In this document: one piece after another, positions 62,701-64,000 of the stretch | How the letters are laid out: every line of letters begins with the position of its first letter | Position numbering within the stretch: position 1 is the stretch's first letter | Assembly (NCBI GenBank): GCA_032158295.1 | Contig: CM063252.1 | Span: 9,598,744 to 9,662,743 of the forward strand | Length of the DNA stretch: 64,000 bases | From: Pycnopodia helianthoides | Taxonomy: Eukaryota; Echinodermata; Asteroidea; Forcipulatida; Asteriidae | Reading direction: 5' to 3' | The notes under the pieces: model-generated | Told to the model about the DNA's origin: nothing | Seen by the model: only the letters and a program-made list of their open reading frames with translations | Databases searched by the model: none | Translations under genes and position numbers: made by a program

Positions 62701-64000
62701 ACAGGGTGTTTACTCTAATGTAGCATTCAAGTGTAATAAGATCTTATTTCGGTTGTACCATGACAGCTTGAAGAATGAAGCAGCCCGTCTCCAGTCCGTC
62801 TTGGGTGCTCCTAAGGATGCCGATCCGACTACCTTGAAGCTATTCAGCCGTACTGCCATGGAGGAACTGGTCCATGAGAGAGATGAAGCCAAGGCTGAGG
62901 TGGATAAACTCAAAAAGGTGAGTCAGCAACTCTTGGGAGTGACACTGGGAAGGATCGTTGGTTCGAATCCCACCTGAGTATCCTGTGGCTCCCCAGCTGG
63001 AGCGCAGACGTAATGAGAGCCAACATTGAGCGGGGGCTGGCTGTGGGGGGAGGGTTGGGAGTGACACTGGGAAGGATCGTTGGTTCGAATCCCACCTGAA
63101 TATCCTGTGGCTCCCCAGCTGGAGCGCAGACGTAATGAGAGACAACATTGAGCGGGGGCTGGCTGTGGGGGGAGGGTTGGGAGTGACACTGGGAAGGATC
63201 GTTGGTTCGAATCCCACCTGAGTATCCTGTGGCTCCCCAGCTGGAGCGCAGATGTAATGAGAGACAACATTGAGCGGGGGCTGGCTGTGGGGGGAGGGTT
63301 GGGAGTGACACTGGGAAGGATCGTTGGTTCGAATCCCACCTGAGTATCCTGTGGCTCCCCAGCTGGAGCGCAGATGTAATGAGAGCCATCGTTGAGCGTA
63401 GGCCGGCTGTGGGGGAGGGGGGGGGTTAATAACATATGACCGGCATTGTGGTTAGAGTTTTATACTGGGCAAGCTGCAGCCAACCAGGCCGGACACACTA
63501 CTTGGGCAAACCCTACAATAAGTGTTCTGGATTCAGAAATTGAGTCCAGTGCACCTACTAACTACAACACCCTATCAAAACTGCTTTTTTCCCTGAAAAA
63601 GTACACTTTGTTAGAAGGAATTTCTTTTCACTTGTTTATCAATCAAAAGCTTAACATTGCAGGCCTGGAATTTCATCTTTGAAAGGGCAAGGCCATTTTC
63701 ATTTATCAAAGGGCACTATTATTGAAAAATCATAAAGCCTGTAGGAAACACTTGAAGGGGCACCAAGGCCAAGACCAGGGGCAACAGAGGCCATGCATCT
63801 GCGTAATTCCAGGCCTGCATTGTTGTATGTAATTGTATTGTTAGTGTATTTTTCTCTACAAGGTTTCCAAGTTTAAACATTTCGTTGGATGCGCATGTGT
63901 GCAGTCGAAACAATTGATTTAGATAACTACTCATGAATATTTATGAGGGATAACAGTTTGCATATTCATCAGATGGTGGAGAGCAAGCACAGACAGTTGA
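17678..64000 (+). CDS. CEP85: CEP85/CEP85L-type centrosomal coiled-coil protein, 5' part
   Basis: CEP85 proteins sit at the centrosome, bind STIL and NEK2, and act in centriole duplication and centrosome linkage. Eleven exons join in frame: 17678-17762, 21043-21159, 46652-47241, 48764-48909, 56867-56987, 58599-58693, 59043-59133, 59755-59907, 61290-61444, 62767-62917 and the start of one at 63973. They give about 577 residues; human CEP85 has about 760, so the C-terminus lies beyond the window. Residues 1-230 are Ser/Pro-rich and low in order. A Gln-rich segment ending LEQLQLQ (about 240-258) leads into an almost continuous coiled coil. [10 protein letters not shown] (447-456) closely matches the LERYLADLPT of vertebrate CEP85, and DATLNQ and YENASLKAQ also agree. 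Introns are unusually long (25 kb after exon 2) and full of mobile elements. An alternative first exon is at 44118. CEP85 and CEP85L cannot be separated here; an invertebrate probably has one gene. Confidence 0.85.
17940..18270. mobile_element. MITE with CAGGGTTCTGCCCA ends, copy 1
   Basis: The inverted ends are CAGGGTTCTGCCCA and TGGGCAGAATCCTG. A second copy is at 19125-19453. The core contains CGGTGCCGGAAAACCC. Confidence 0.75.
19125..19453. mobile_element. MITE with CAGGGTTCTGCCCA ends, copy 2
   Basis: The ends CAGGGTTCTGCCCA and TGGGCAGAACCCTG are flanked by the direct repeat TGTAGT on both sides, an apparent target-site duplication. It is about 85-90 percent like copy 1 by eye. Confidence 0.78.
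19897..20099. mobile_element. Foldback element, AACTTGCGGGTACAACC ends, copy 1
   Basis: The inverted arms are (ac)tataaa...aatagtaaacttgcgggtacaacc and its inverse. Inside, a second hairpin is formed by CTGCTCGTCTTC / GAAGACGAGCAG around 20013-20040. The same family with longer perfect arms is at 44894-45183. Confidence 0.7.
20322..20525 (+). mobile_element. tRNA-derived SINE, GGGCTCAGTGG head
   Basis: ttgggctcagtggtttct followed by gttcgaatcccacctc resembles pol III A and B boxes. The tail reads catgtggattgggttttcag. The reverse-strand relative is at 57285-57480. The acceptor stem does not pair, so it is not a tRNA gene. Confidence 0.6.
20615..20880 (+). mobile_element. tRNA-like SINE, TAGCTCAGTTGG head, copy 1
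   Basis: The A box (tagctcagttggtagagcgc) is near 20796 with a degraded B box after it. It is preceded by the family's body (cagttacaggttgaatggct, actggcatccccaaag, aaaatagggaaaccacc). Other copies are at 21730-22110 (minus), 22440-22575, 29875-30790 (plus). Confidence 0.65.
21043..21159 (+). CDS. CEP85: CEP85 exon 2
   Basis: The acceptor is atttctacag and the donor is gaag|gtactg. It enters at phase 1, completing a Glu, and leaves at phase 1. It codes [20 protein letters not shown] then HHKRAAKG and a Ser/Thr-rich end. The S-x-D-x-W-x-TP pattern resembles the W-(Q/A)-TP segment near the N-terminus of vertebrate CEP85. A 25-kb intron follows. Confidence 0.78.
21241..21438. mobile_element. 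MITE with GGGCCCAATTTCATAGAGCT ends, copy 1
   Basis: GGGCCCAATTT..AAGCTGCTTAAGC on the left is inverted on the right as GCTTAAGCAGCTCTATGAAATTGGGCCC. Related copies are at 31398-31542 (partial) and 36341-36535. Confidence 0.75.
21730..22110 (-). mobile_element. tRNA-like SINE, TAGCTCAGTTGG head, copy 2 (reverse)
   Basis: On the minus strand it reads gggctagatagctcagttgg, tagagcgccgg and gttggttcaaatcccgctc, with clear A and B boxes. The body carries cttcccaggttgtatcgtaa and ggcttctgaatggcaccccc. The tail gaacaaagaaaaattgac recurs inverted at the far end. Confidence 0.7.
23130..23512. mobile_element. TTAA-flanked MITE, family C, copy 2
   Basis: It has TTAA at both ends. The interior shares aattgtcaaagac, cacttggtgtatc and accaagtaagtttt with 1480-1881. 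Confidence 0.72.
23513..27154. other. CEP85 intron, no gene seen
   Basis: It is AT-rich intron. Fragments of degraded TTAA-type elements occur near 26380-26640 and 26770-26920, and fragments of a dispersed repeat (ttcactggtc words) near 25290-25400. No exon was recognised. Confidence 0.5.
27155..27335 (+). mobile_element. SINE-like element with GGCGCTATACAAA tail and (ATT)n
   Basis: It contains gcgccaccgcaccttgtaaa and ends ggcgctatacaaatacagtt followed by a TTA/ATT run (27313-27335). The same kind of tail follows the LINE fragment at 27722-28008, which suggests shared retrotransposition machinery. Confidence 0.6.
27722..28008 (+). mobile_element. LINE 3' end: reverse-transcriptase C-terminus and (ATT)n tail
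   Basis: Frame 27722-27892 reads [20 protein letters not shown], then [17 protein letters not shown] and a stop. This is the characteristic C-terminus of CR1/L2-type LINE polymerases. It is followed by about 100 bp of 3' UTR ending ggcgctttacaaatgtctta and an ATT microsatellite, the typical tail. The catalytic part is absent (5' truncated). Confidence 0.8.
28009..29860. other. CEP85 intron, no gene seen
   Basis: It is AT-rich intron with a degraded TTAA-type MITE around 28805-29180 (aacctgtgaaagtttaaactc is shared) and scraps of the CTGGACCGCAG repeat near 29460-29525. Confidence 0.45.
29875..30790 (+). mobile_element. tRNA-like SINE cluster interrupted by a MITE
   Basis: A tRNA-like head (gatagcttagttggttgagt, caggttcaagtcccgctc) runs to 29998 and resumes after an insertion at 30408 with ctagtcaatttttctttg. 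The body and a second head follow (tgctcagttggtagagcgcc near 30692, ggttcaagtcccgctc). Confidence 0.65.
29999..30407. mobile_element. MITE with CAGGGCT/AGCCCTG ends, copy 1
   Basis: The element runs cagggctcgaatttgacactgg to attctagccctg and is inserted in the B-box side of a SINE. CGCTC occurs on both sides, an apparent 5-bp target duplication. The second copy is at about 38090-38446. Confidence 0.72.
30881..31136. mobile_element. Foldback MITE with AGGCCTGCGCTAAACGTCGC ends
   Basis: The inverted ends are AGGCCTGCGCTAAACGTCGC and its inverse. It also contains a perfect inner palindrome, GTGTAGCACGGCA / TGCCGTGCTACAC near 30986-31016, and repeated CGACACGGCAAGAGCGCGAC-type words. Confidence 0.7.
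32386..32784. mobile_element. TTAA-flanked MITE, family A, copy 4 (inverted)
   Basis: It has TTAA at both ends and the core is in the orientation of copy 3. A few bases (cactt) are inserted in the left end. Confidence 0.8.
33545..33750 (+). mobile_element. tRNA-derived SINE, CGGTGGTTTAGTTGG head, copy 1
   Basis: The head at 33597-33668 has an A box (tggtttagttggtaagaca), a B box (gggttcgaatcccatcc) and a short CTCGG/CCGAG terminal pairing. The tail reads ctcggggaagtactgagtat. The anticodon arm is not tRNA-like. Other copies are at 35050-35215 (minus), 49945-50150 and 50155-50356. Confidence 0.7.
34486..34640. mobile_element. tRNA-related SINE fragment
   Basis: ttaagtgtcttgccccaagg and accgggatttgaatccacac match a second SINE family whose fuller copy is at 56555-56815. 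Confidence 0.55.
35050..35215 (-). mobile_element. tRNA-derived SINE, GGTGGTTTAGTTGG-type head, copy 2 (reverse)
   Basis: The minus strand reads agcggtggtctagtgctaag and gtgggtttgaatcccaccc. The tail gattctgagtatacagtgct is also reversed. A partial forward tail occurs at 35310-35385 and preserves the sequence cacatcagtgtaagggta, used here as an uninterrupted comparison for the LTR insertion. Confidence 0.65.
35590..35996 (-). mobile_element. LINE 3' end, reverse strand
   Basis: The minus-strand frame 35996-35696 reads [40 protein letters not shown] and [15 protein letters not shown], then stop. This is the C-terminal part of a CR1/L2-type reverse transcriptase. Its 3' UTR ends in gcgctatataaatatcttg and an ATT/GTT-rich microsatellite. 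It is 5' truncated, with no catalytic motif. Confidence 0.82.
36341..36535. mobile_element. MITE with GGGCCCAATTTCATAGAGCT ends, copy 3
   Basis: The left end is intact (GGGCCCAATTTCATAGAGCT). The right end is the slightly changed inverse agctctatgaaattagaccc. Confidence 0.75.
36536..39889. other. CEP85 intron, mostly nothing recognised
   Basis: Apart from the second CAGGGCT-type MITE at about 38090-38446, this is AT-rich intron without coding signal that I can support. Confidence 0.45.
39890..40560. repeat. Minisatellite, about 21-bp units
   Basis: Degenerate tandem units such as TTCAAGTTTGGAGTTGATAT and TGTCAAGTTTGAAGTTGAAC are repeated roughly thirty times, with some 18- and 24-base variants. 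On the minus strand the units keep frame for about 70 codons (39977-40189) and give heptad-like peptides. No gene evidence supports translation. Confidence 0.85.
40561..44117 (+). other. Low-repeat stretch before the alternative CEP85 first exon
   Basis: This is the longest stretch of the CEP85 locus with few recognisable mobile elements. It contains a 19-20-bp unit repeated three times at 41079-41133 (aaactttaggtctcaaagg). It also contains a direct duplication of about 200 bp, 42122-42318 and 42349-42557. It may hold the promoter and 5' UTR for the exon at 44118; that is inference. Confidence 0.4.
44118..44337 (+). CDS. CEP85: CEP85 alternative first coding exon
   Basis: The ATG lies in an optimal context (aaaccATGG). 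It codes 73 residues, [20 protein letters not shown] onward, very rich in Ser ([20 protein letters not shown]), with acidic/aromatic [14 protein letters not shown]. It ends acat|gtaagt, a consensus donor, leaving phase 1. That is the phase needed by the acceptor at 46652, as also left by exon 2. The reading is a second promoter giving a different N-terminus. An unrelated nested exon cannot be excluded. Confidence 0.65.
44894..45183. mobile_element. Foldback element with long perfect arms
   Basis: The inner arms of about 50 bp (starting TAAGGGCAACTATAAATATA and containing AACTTGCGGGTACAACC) are perfect inverted repeats. Outside them CTCGCAGAAGTTTCAAACTT is again inverted at 45164-45183. The centre repeats GAGTGTTGGCTC / GCCAACACTC on both strands. 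The whole 290 bp could fold into one long hairpin. Confidence 0.82.
45184..46651. other. CEP85 intron
   Basis: It holds a loose inverted repeat at 45810-45955 (ggccgagtccgagtc / gaactcggcc), a hairpin core at about 45510-45545, and two related stretches around 45960-46130 and 46150-46330 that look like an old duplication. No exon was seen before the acceptor ttcttttcaacag. Confidence 0.5.
46652..47241 (+). CDS. CEP85: CEP85 exon 3 (large, Ser/Pro-rich to Gln-rich)
   Basis: The acceptor is ttcttttcaacag and the donor is cacat|gtgagc. It enters at phase 1 and leaves at phase 0, about 197 codons. It is GC-richer than its surroundings. It codes [13 protein letters not shown], comparable to the STLNQS segment of vertebrate CEP85. 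A Ser/Gly/Pro-rich region follows, then [20 protein letters not shown], comparable to the QLELIRLQMEQMQLQ region before the coiled coil. The CAG/CTG-rich end also gives open frames on other strands that are artefacts. Confidence 0.9.
47971..48480. mobile_element. MITE with TGTTCAGACA ends
   Basis: tgttcagacagcgtactaaagt at the left is inverted at the right (actttagtactgtgtctgaac). The interior has repeated gttaaacccgaa words on both strands. Confidence 0.72.
48764..48909 (+). CDS. CEP85: CEP85 exon 4 (coiled-coil start)
   Basis: The acceptor is tacctccctcag and the donor is gaaag|gttagt. It enters at phase 0 and leaves at phase 2. It codes a Tyr/Pro/Ser-rich part followed by [20 protein letters not shown], which corresponds to the LLKEKELLIDKQ start of the CEP85 coiled coil. 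Confidence 0.9.
49945..50150 (+). mobile_element. tRNA-derived SINE, copy 3
   Basis: It contains tgtcttgtggtaagatagct and gtgggtttgaatcccatctg as A/B boxes and the tail ctggaaagtactgagtatac. A further degraded tail lies at 49830-49940. Confidence 0.65.
50155..50356 (+). mobile_element. tRNA-derived SINE split by the LTR retrotransposon
   Basis: The head (ggtggtctagttggtaagac, gtgggttcgaatcccacccg) and tail (gggaaagtactgaataaaca) stop at cgcacatcagtg. The continuation, gtgtacatgtatataggtaa, is found at 56317 after the retrotransposon. Intact relatives run straight through this point. Confidence 0.75.
50357..50863 (+). repeat. 5' LTR
   Basis: 507 bp, starting TGTAGTGAATTC and ending CCACTAAAA, which are not the usual TG...CA ends. 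A TATA box, TATATAAATA, is at 50731-50740. Just before it AAATGCCC and GGGCATTT (50698-50727) form an 8-bp hairpin. AATAAA motifs occur at about 50697 and 50838-50846. Confidence 0.93.
50865..50878 (+). other. Primer-binding site, tRNA-Trp type
   Basis: TGGTGATCCCGACG starts one base after the LTR. Its complement CGTCGGGATCACCA fits the 3' end of animal tRNA-Trp (CGUCGGGGUCACCA) with one mismatch. This is the same primer class as Rous sarcoma virus. Confidence 0.75.
50910..51632 (+). CDS. SGNH/GDSL hydrolase-like protein ahead of gag
   Basis: 240 residues, starting 47 bases after the LTR. SGNH hydrolases cleave esters with a Ser-Asp-His triad, plus Gly and Asn for the oxyanion hole. All five signature positions are visible in order: Ser10 in FVADSRG (block I), Gly37 in IRGAKI (block II), Asn69 in AAGIND (block III), and Asp209 and His212 in YDGLH (block V, DxxH). 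Hydrophobic strands VVVQLAA and [10 protein letters not shown] lie where the fold needs them. The C-terminal third is basic ([16 protein letters not shown]). Esterase-type domains are known in ORF1 of CR1-type LINEs; in a Ty3 element an extra frame before gag is unusual. Substrate and activity are unknown. It ends 44 bases before gag with no ATG in between. Confidence 0.75.
   Translation: MIKFLFVADSRGNKFSNYPKPLGKAFPFTVGFVVIRGAKIYNLVGPTIRKLNSCSANDCVVVQLAAGINDLTAFQYDATHERRVLKPSNHTAESLFHELDQFKRTIQAVRPNTLVTFTTVPPASFAKFQSSKKLRIPIISKEDIRNSQHNHNSIVDEVNERIIAHNSIPQSGTVLRTLSWHNTIRKVEKRTHHGKTTHNKRNHFVHLYDGLHGDSKLKQRWFSEMYNSFQFNFNALQQLD
51677..52564 (+). CDS. gag: Retrotransposon Gag
   Basis: 295 residues; forms the particle that packages element RNA. 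It begins in good context (gccATGG). [20 protein letters not shown] and [20 protein letters not shown] are typical of Gag from metazoan Ty3-like elements. An Ala-rich linker (about 182-193) and an Arg/Ser-rich nucleic-acid-binding stretch (about 232-255) follow. Near 265-282 a Cys/His cluster, [18 protein letters not shown], replaces a standard CCHC knuckle. It is the second frame of the element, so it needs reinitiation, leaky scanning or a spliced RNA. The tract tttccttacccattactgcattccag just before it looks like a splice acceptor. Confidence 0.92.
   Translation: MEENPQAKIEPLAAVSLKLPPFWPHDPTIWFAQVEAQFQTRQITQQLTKFSYVVSSLQPEIAQEVRDLLISPPSADPYDKIKTELIKRTSQSEQKRLHKLLISEELGDKKPSQLLRRMKQLLGENKLEESILRQLFLQRLPQNVHLILASSGDSVDLEQLAVIADKILEVASPPSVSTVSAGAAAAAATPLPVVPPSHDSRLDDLQSQVSHLTMLVQSLVTSEPQDERKVYSSFRRSRERSNNHSRSRSRSGYRPNKPPRVGSECWYHWKFGDKALKCVKPCSFNASSDKQTQEN
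52543..55704 (+). CDS. pol: Retrotransposon Pol polyprotein
   Basis: Open from just after a TGA at 52540 and overlapping gag by 22 bases in the -1 frame, so no own ATG is needed. In order it has a retropepsin-type protease with DTGA (52660-52671) and a reverse transcriptase with YIDD (53554-53565). An RNase H follows with TDAS near 54015 and ILTDHKPL near 54205. The integrase has an HHCC zinc region (HPG...CIKC) and catalytic D (54799), D (54976), E (55084), a D-D-35-E spacing. The C-terminus is basic ([13 protein letters not shown]). About 1053 codons, with no stop or frameshift seen. It makes, processes and inserts the DNA copy. Confidence 0.95.
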   Translation, partial: QTNSGKLESQLLQTTSGPGESHSRLFYVTDRISGTRFLIDTGAEVSVLPPTRTDKKNSSPYTLQAVNKSKIATYGEKSMTIDIGLRRAYRWIYIIADVPIAIIGADFLRNFSLIVDMKNLKLIDSQTELTISGNKTSMISPRPMFSIPDKDDVYLSLLNQFRDITRPNFKETAIKHTITHHIRTRGPPVHSRPRRLASNKLPIAKAEFDHMLDLGIIRQSDSPWSSPLHMVPKKTGDWRPCGDYRSLNNITIPDRYPVPHIHDFTTSLHGKNVFSKIDLVKAYHQIPIEPSDIPKTAITTPFGLFEYVRMPFGLRNAAQTFQRFIDEVLHGLNFVYAYIDDLLIASTDEQEHKENLKLVFERLRQYGVVINPSKCQFGVTSLEFLGHHIDSNGILPLTEKIKVIEDFPIPNSIRKLREFLGLINFYRRFLPNCAEIVQPLTDLLGGRPKSKNQAIQLSDIALNAFRNAKTCLAESTLLVHPNSEIPLCLMTDASNVAVGGALHQCMNNVLTPIAFFSKRLKPAETRYSTFGRELLAVYLSIRHFKHILEGRDFCILTDHKPLTYAFAAKPDRYSPRETRHLDYISQFSTDIRYVKGSENTVADALSRFHIGNMTPFISSTTSVDFNAVARKQKNNEELIRLRKSLNLQFKEIPLYTSQGTITCETSTGHHRPYIPNEFRRDVFNSIHSPSHPGIRATQKLITQRFFWPSVNKDVRSWTRNCIKCQRAKVHRHSVTPLGTFVTPDARFNHIHIDIVGPLPPSRGFTYLLTCIDRFTRWPEAIPISDITAETVARAFVERWVATFGVPATITTDRGGQFESKLFASLSKLLGCKRIRTTAYHPQANGLVERFHRHLKSSFKTQNEPNRWTESLPLIMMTIRTSIKTDLGCSAAELVFGTTLKLPGEFIIPSDDSKSVDPSNYVDRLRHHMSELQPKSTRHNRRSSHLPEELFTCTHVFIRTDSVKKPLQPPYQGPYRVIERKQKYFIVDIRGKHDAISIDRLKVAHTDFEFKATPEKSTPVSSPKSAPSNTAPEKSDRFTRSGRRVRWPSKYLNN
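52555..52564 (+). promoter_or_regulatory. Candidate -1 frameshift site at the gag end
   Basis: GGAAAAC directly abuts the gag stop TAG. In the gag frame the codons are GAA AAC; slipping back one base gives GGA AAA and enters pol. The heptamer is not a fully canonical X-XXY-YYZ, but it is the only A-rich slippery stretch inside the 22-base overlap. Confidence 0.5.
55800..55809 (+). other. Short polypurine tract
   Basis: AAGGGGCTGA immediately precedes the 3' LTR, the place of the plus-strand primer. It is short and interrupted by CT. Confidence 0.5.
55810..56316 (+). repeat. 3' LTR
   Basis: 507 bp, read base by base against the 5' LTR without a difference found. It is followed by GTGTACATG, the resumed SINE. 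Confidence 0.93.
56555..56815 (+). mobile_element. SINE-like element with two tRNA-like stretches
   Basis: It reads accatgtaatggtttacaag, gtgctgtggcgcaatatgct, tgggttcttttacgtgcatt, and aagtgtcttgcttaaggaca with cgggactcgaacccacactc (an inverted B box). Partial relatives are at 22840-23030 (reverse), 27155-27335 and 34486-34640. It ends about 50 bp before CEP85 exon 5. Confidence 0.6.
56867..56987 (+). CDS. CEP85: CEP85 exon 5
   Basis: The acceptor is tattgtttcag and the donor is gtgcag|gtaagt. It completes an Arg codon and leaves phase 0. It codes [20 protein letters not shown] and ends GDFLLMKVQ. It aligns with the KVRESELQ...GD(V/F)xLL segment of vertebrate CEP85. Confidence 0.9.
57285..57480 (-). 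mobile_element. tRNA-derived SINE, GGGCTCAGTGG-type head (reverse)
   Basis: The plus strand shows ccaatccacatagtgccccc and gcaggattcgaaccggggtc, the inverse of a B box. It is the reverse of the family at 20322-20525. Confidence 0.6.
57481..58598. other. CEP85 intron, no exon seen
   Basis: It contains scraps of a dispersed repeat (ttttcagtgattcactagg, gtcagccagcttgtc) near 57790-57920 and a short CA run at 58250-58260. Confidence 0.45.
58599..58693 (+). CDS. CEP85: CEP85 exon 6
   Basis: The acceptor is catgttgtcag and the donor is ctagg|gtgagt. It enters at phase 0 and leaves at phase 2. It codes [18 protein letters not shown] then [13 protein letters not shown], comparable to the ELQRENTFLRAQFAQK segment of vertebrate CEP85. 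Confidence 0.9.
59043..59133 (+). CDS. CEP85: CEP85 exon 7
   Basis: The acceptor is atttgttgacag and the donor is ggaag|gtaaga. It completes a Gly codon and leaves phase 0. It codes [20 protein letters not shown] and [10 protein letters not shown], a charged coiled coil. Confidence 0.9.
59755..59907 (+). CDS. CEP85: CEP85 exon 8 ([10 protein letters not shown] signature)
   Basis: The acceptor is tttctctgttgtag. It holds 51 whole codons ending HLKNTEV at 59907. It contains [14 protein letters not shown], the best match to the CEP85 family in the window (vertebrate LERYLADLPTLEDH). The next bases, ATATCCTTT, form a U12-type donor. A GT donor two bases before it is possible but weak. Confidence 0.88.
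59952..60412. mobile_element. MITE with GTGCATTCCACTTGCGCAAAC-type ends
   Basis: gcattccacttgcgcaaac on the left is inverted on the right as gtttgcgcaagtggaacgc. The interior repeats gccaacgttgg, gcgaacgtt and ggcaaacg words on both strands. It begins 44 bases inside the U12 intron. Confidence 0.75.
60900..61190 (+). mobile_element. SINE-like element with AAGGCGCTTTGAG tail
   Basis: It reads ccttgagcaagacacttgac, tcacccaggagtaaatgggt and ends gtaaggcgctttgagggg with tgataaatacaag, a common deuterostome SINE-type layout. Part of the same family in reverse may be at 34125-34200. Confidence 0.55.
61290..61444 (+). CDS. CEP85: CEP85 exon 9
   Basis: It follows the AT-AC intron and has donor gacag|gtatgt, leaving phase 2. 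It codes [20 protein letters not shown] then [20 protein letters not shown] and [10 protein letters not shown], comparable to the ELQEKVTELESLLEE segment in vertebrate CEP85. Confidence 0.88.
62103..62460. repeat. Inverted pair of a dispersed repeat
   Basis: A unit (ttccacaaagagctacgatt ... tagtgctttgtgaaatcca, 62107-62252) is followed by an inverted copy (attcacaaagcactaagatt ... agctctttgtgaaa, 62262-62390). Relatives are near 11850-11930 and 18830-18930. Confidence 0.65.
62767..62917 (+). CDS. CEP85: CEP85 exon 10
   Basis: The acceptor is gtaccatgacag and the donor is aaaaag|gtgagt. It completes a Ser codon and leaves phase 0. It codes [40 protein letters not shown] and [10 protein letters not shown]. 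Continued coiled coil is broken by a Pro-containing APKDADPTT segment. Confidence 0.87.
62935..63424. repeat. Four tandem 122-bp units, each with a tRNA B-box
   Basis: Units start at 62935, 63057, 63179 and 63301 and are nearly identical. Each begins gggagtgacactgggaagg, includes GTTGGTTCGAATCCCACCTG (a pol III B-box/T-arm sequence) and ends in a G-rich tract. The array starts 18 bases after the exon 10 donor. Long reverse-strand open frames across it arise only from repetition. Confidence 0.9.
63973..64000 (+). CDS. CEP85: CEP85 exon 11, truncated by the window edge
   Basis: After tattcatcag the phase-0 frame reads MVESKHRQL up to the edge, which continues the coiled coil of exon 10. The acceptor's pyrimidine tract is weak and only nine codons are visible. 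Confidence 0.55.

Noticed and set aside
62840..63435. Minus-strand open frames of 125, 159 and 170 codons
   Set aside because: They read through four 122-bp tandem units. The period is not a multiple of three, so the same peptide blocks appear in several frames, which is typical of repeat artefacts.

Overview
The window looks like nuclear DNA of an invertebrate deuterostome, most likely an echinoderm and perhaps a sea star. The basis is short exons in long introns, GT-AG splicing, many short inverted-repeat elements flanked by TTAA, tRNA-derived SINEs with repeated heads, and protein matches to animal families. The echinoderm placement comes from the general look of the repeats and was not checked by a search.

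Layout. (1) 5.9-13.7 kb, plus strand: the last seven coding exons of an SGLT-type sodium/solute cotransporter gene (SLC5 family). Its 5' exons are not in the window, so positions 1-5925 are read as intron. (2) 13.7-17.2 kb: intergenic, with a foldback element built round a 31-bp minisatellite. (3) 17.2 kb to the right edge, plus strand: a centrosomal coiled-coil gene of the CEP85/CEP85L family, spread over more than 46 kb and continuing past the window. It has two possible first coding exons, at 17.68 kb and 44.12 kb, whose donors leave the same phase and so can both join the acceptor at 46.65 kb. One of its introns, 59908-61289, carries near-perfect U12-type (AT-AC) splice signals.

The CEP85 intron at 48.9-56.9 kb holds a complete 5.96-kb Ty3/gypsy-like LTR retrotransposon in the sense orientation. 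It has two 507-bp LTRs that read as identical, a tRNA-Trp-type primer site, open gag and pol, and an extra 240-residue reading frame placed before gag that carries all the signature residues of an SGNH/GDSL hydrolase. It interrupts a tRNA-derived SINE, so the insertion history can be read from related SINE copies in the same window.

The rest of the window is a dense layer of small elements. These include at least three families of TTAA-flanked MITEs, several other inverted-repeat elements, foldback elements, 3' ends of two LINEs, tRNA-like SINEs, minisatellites and trinucleotide runs. I found no rRNA gene, CRISPR array or convincing intact tRNA gene.
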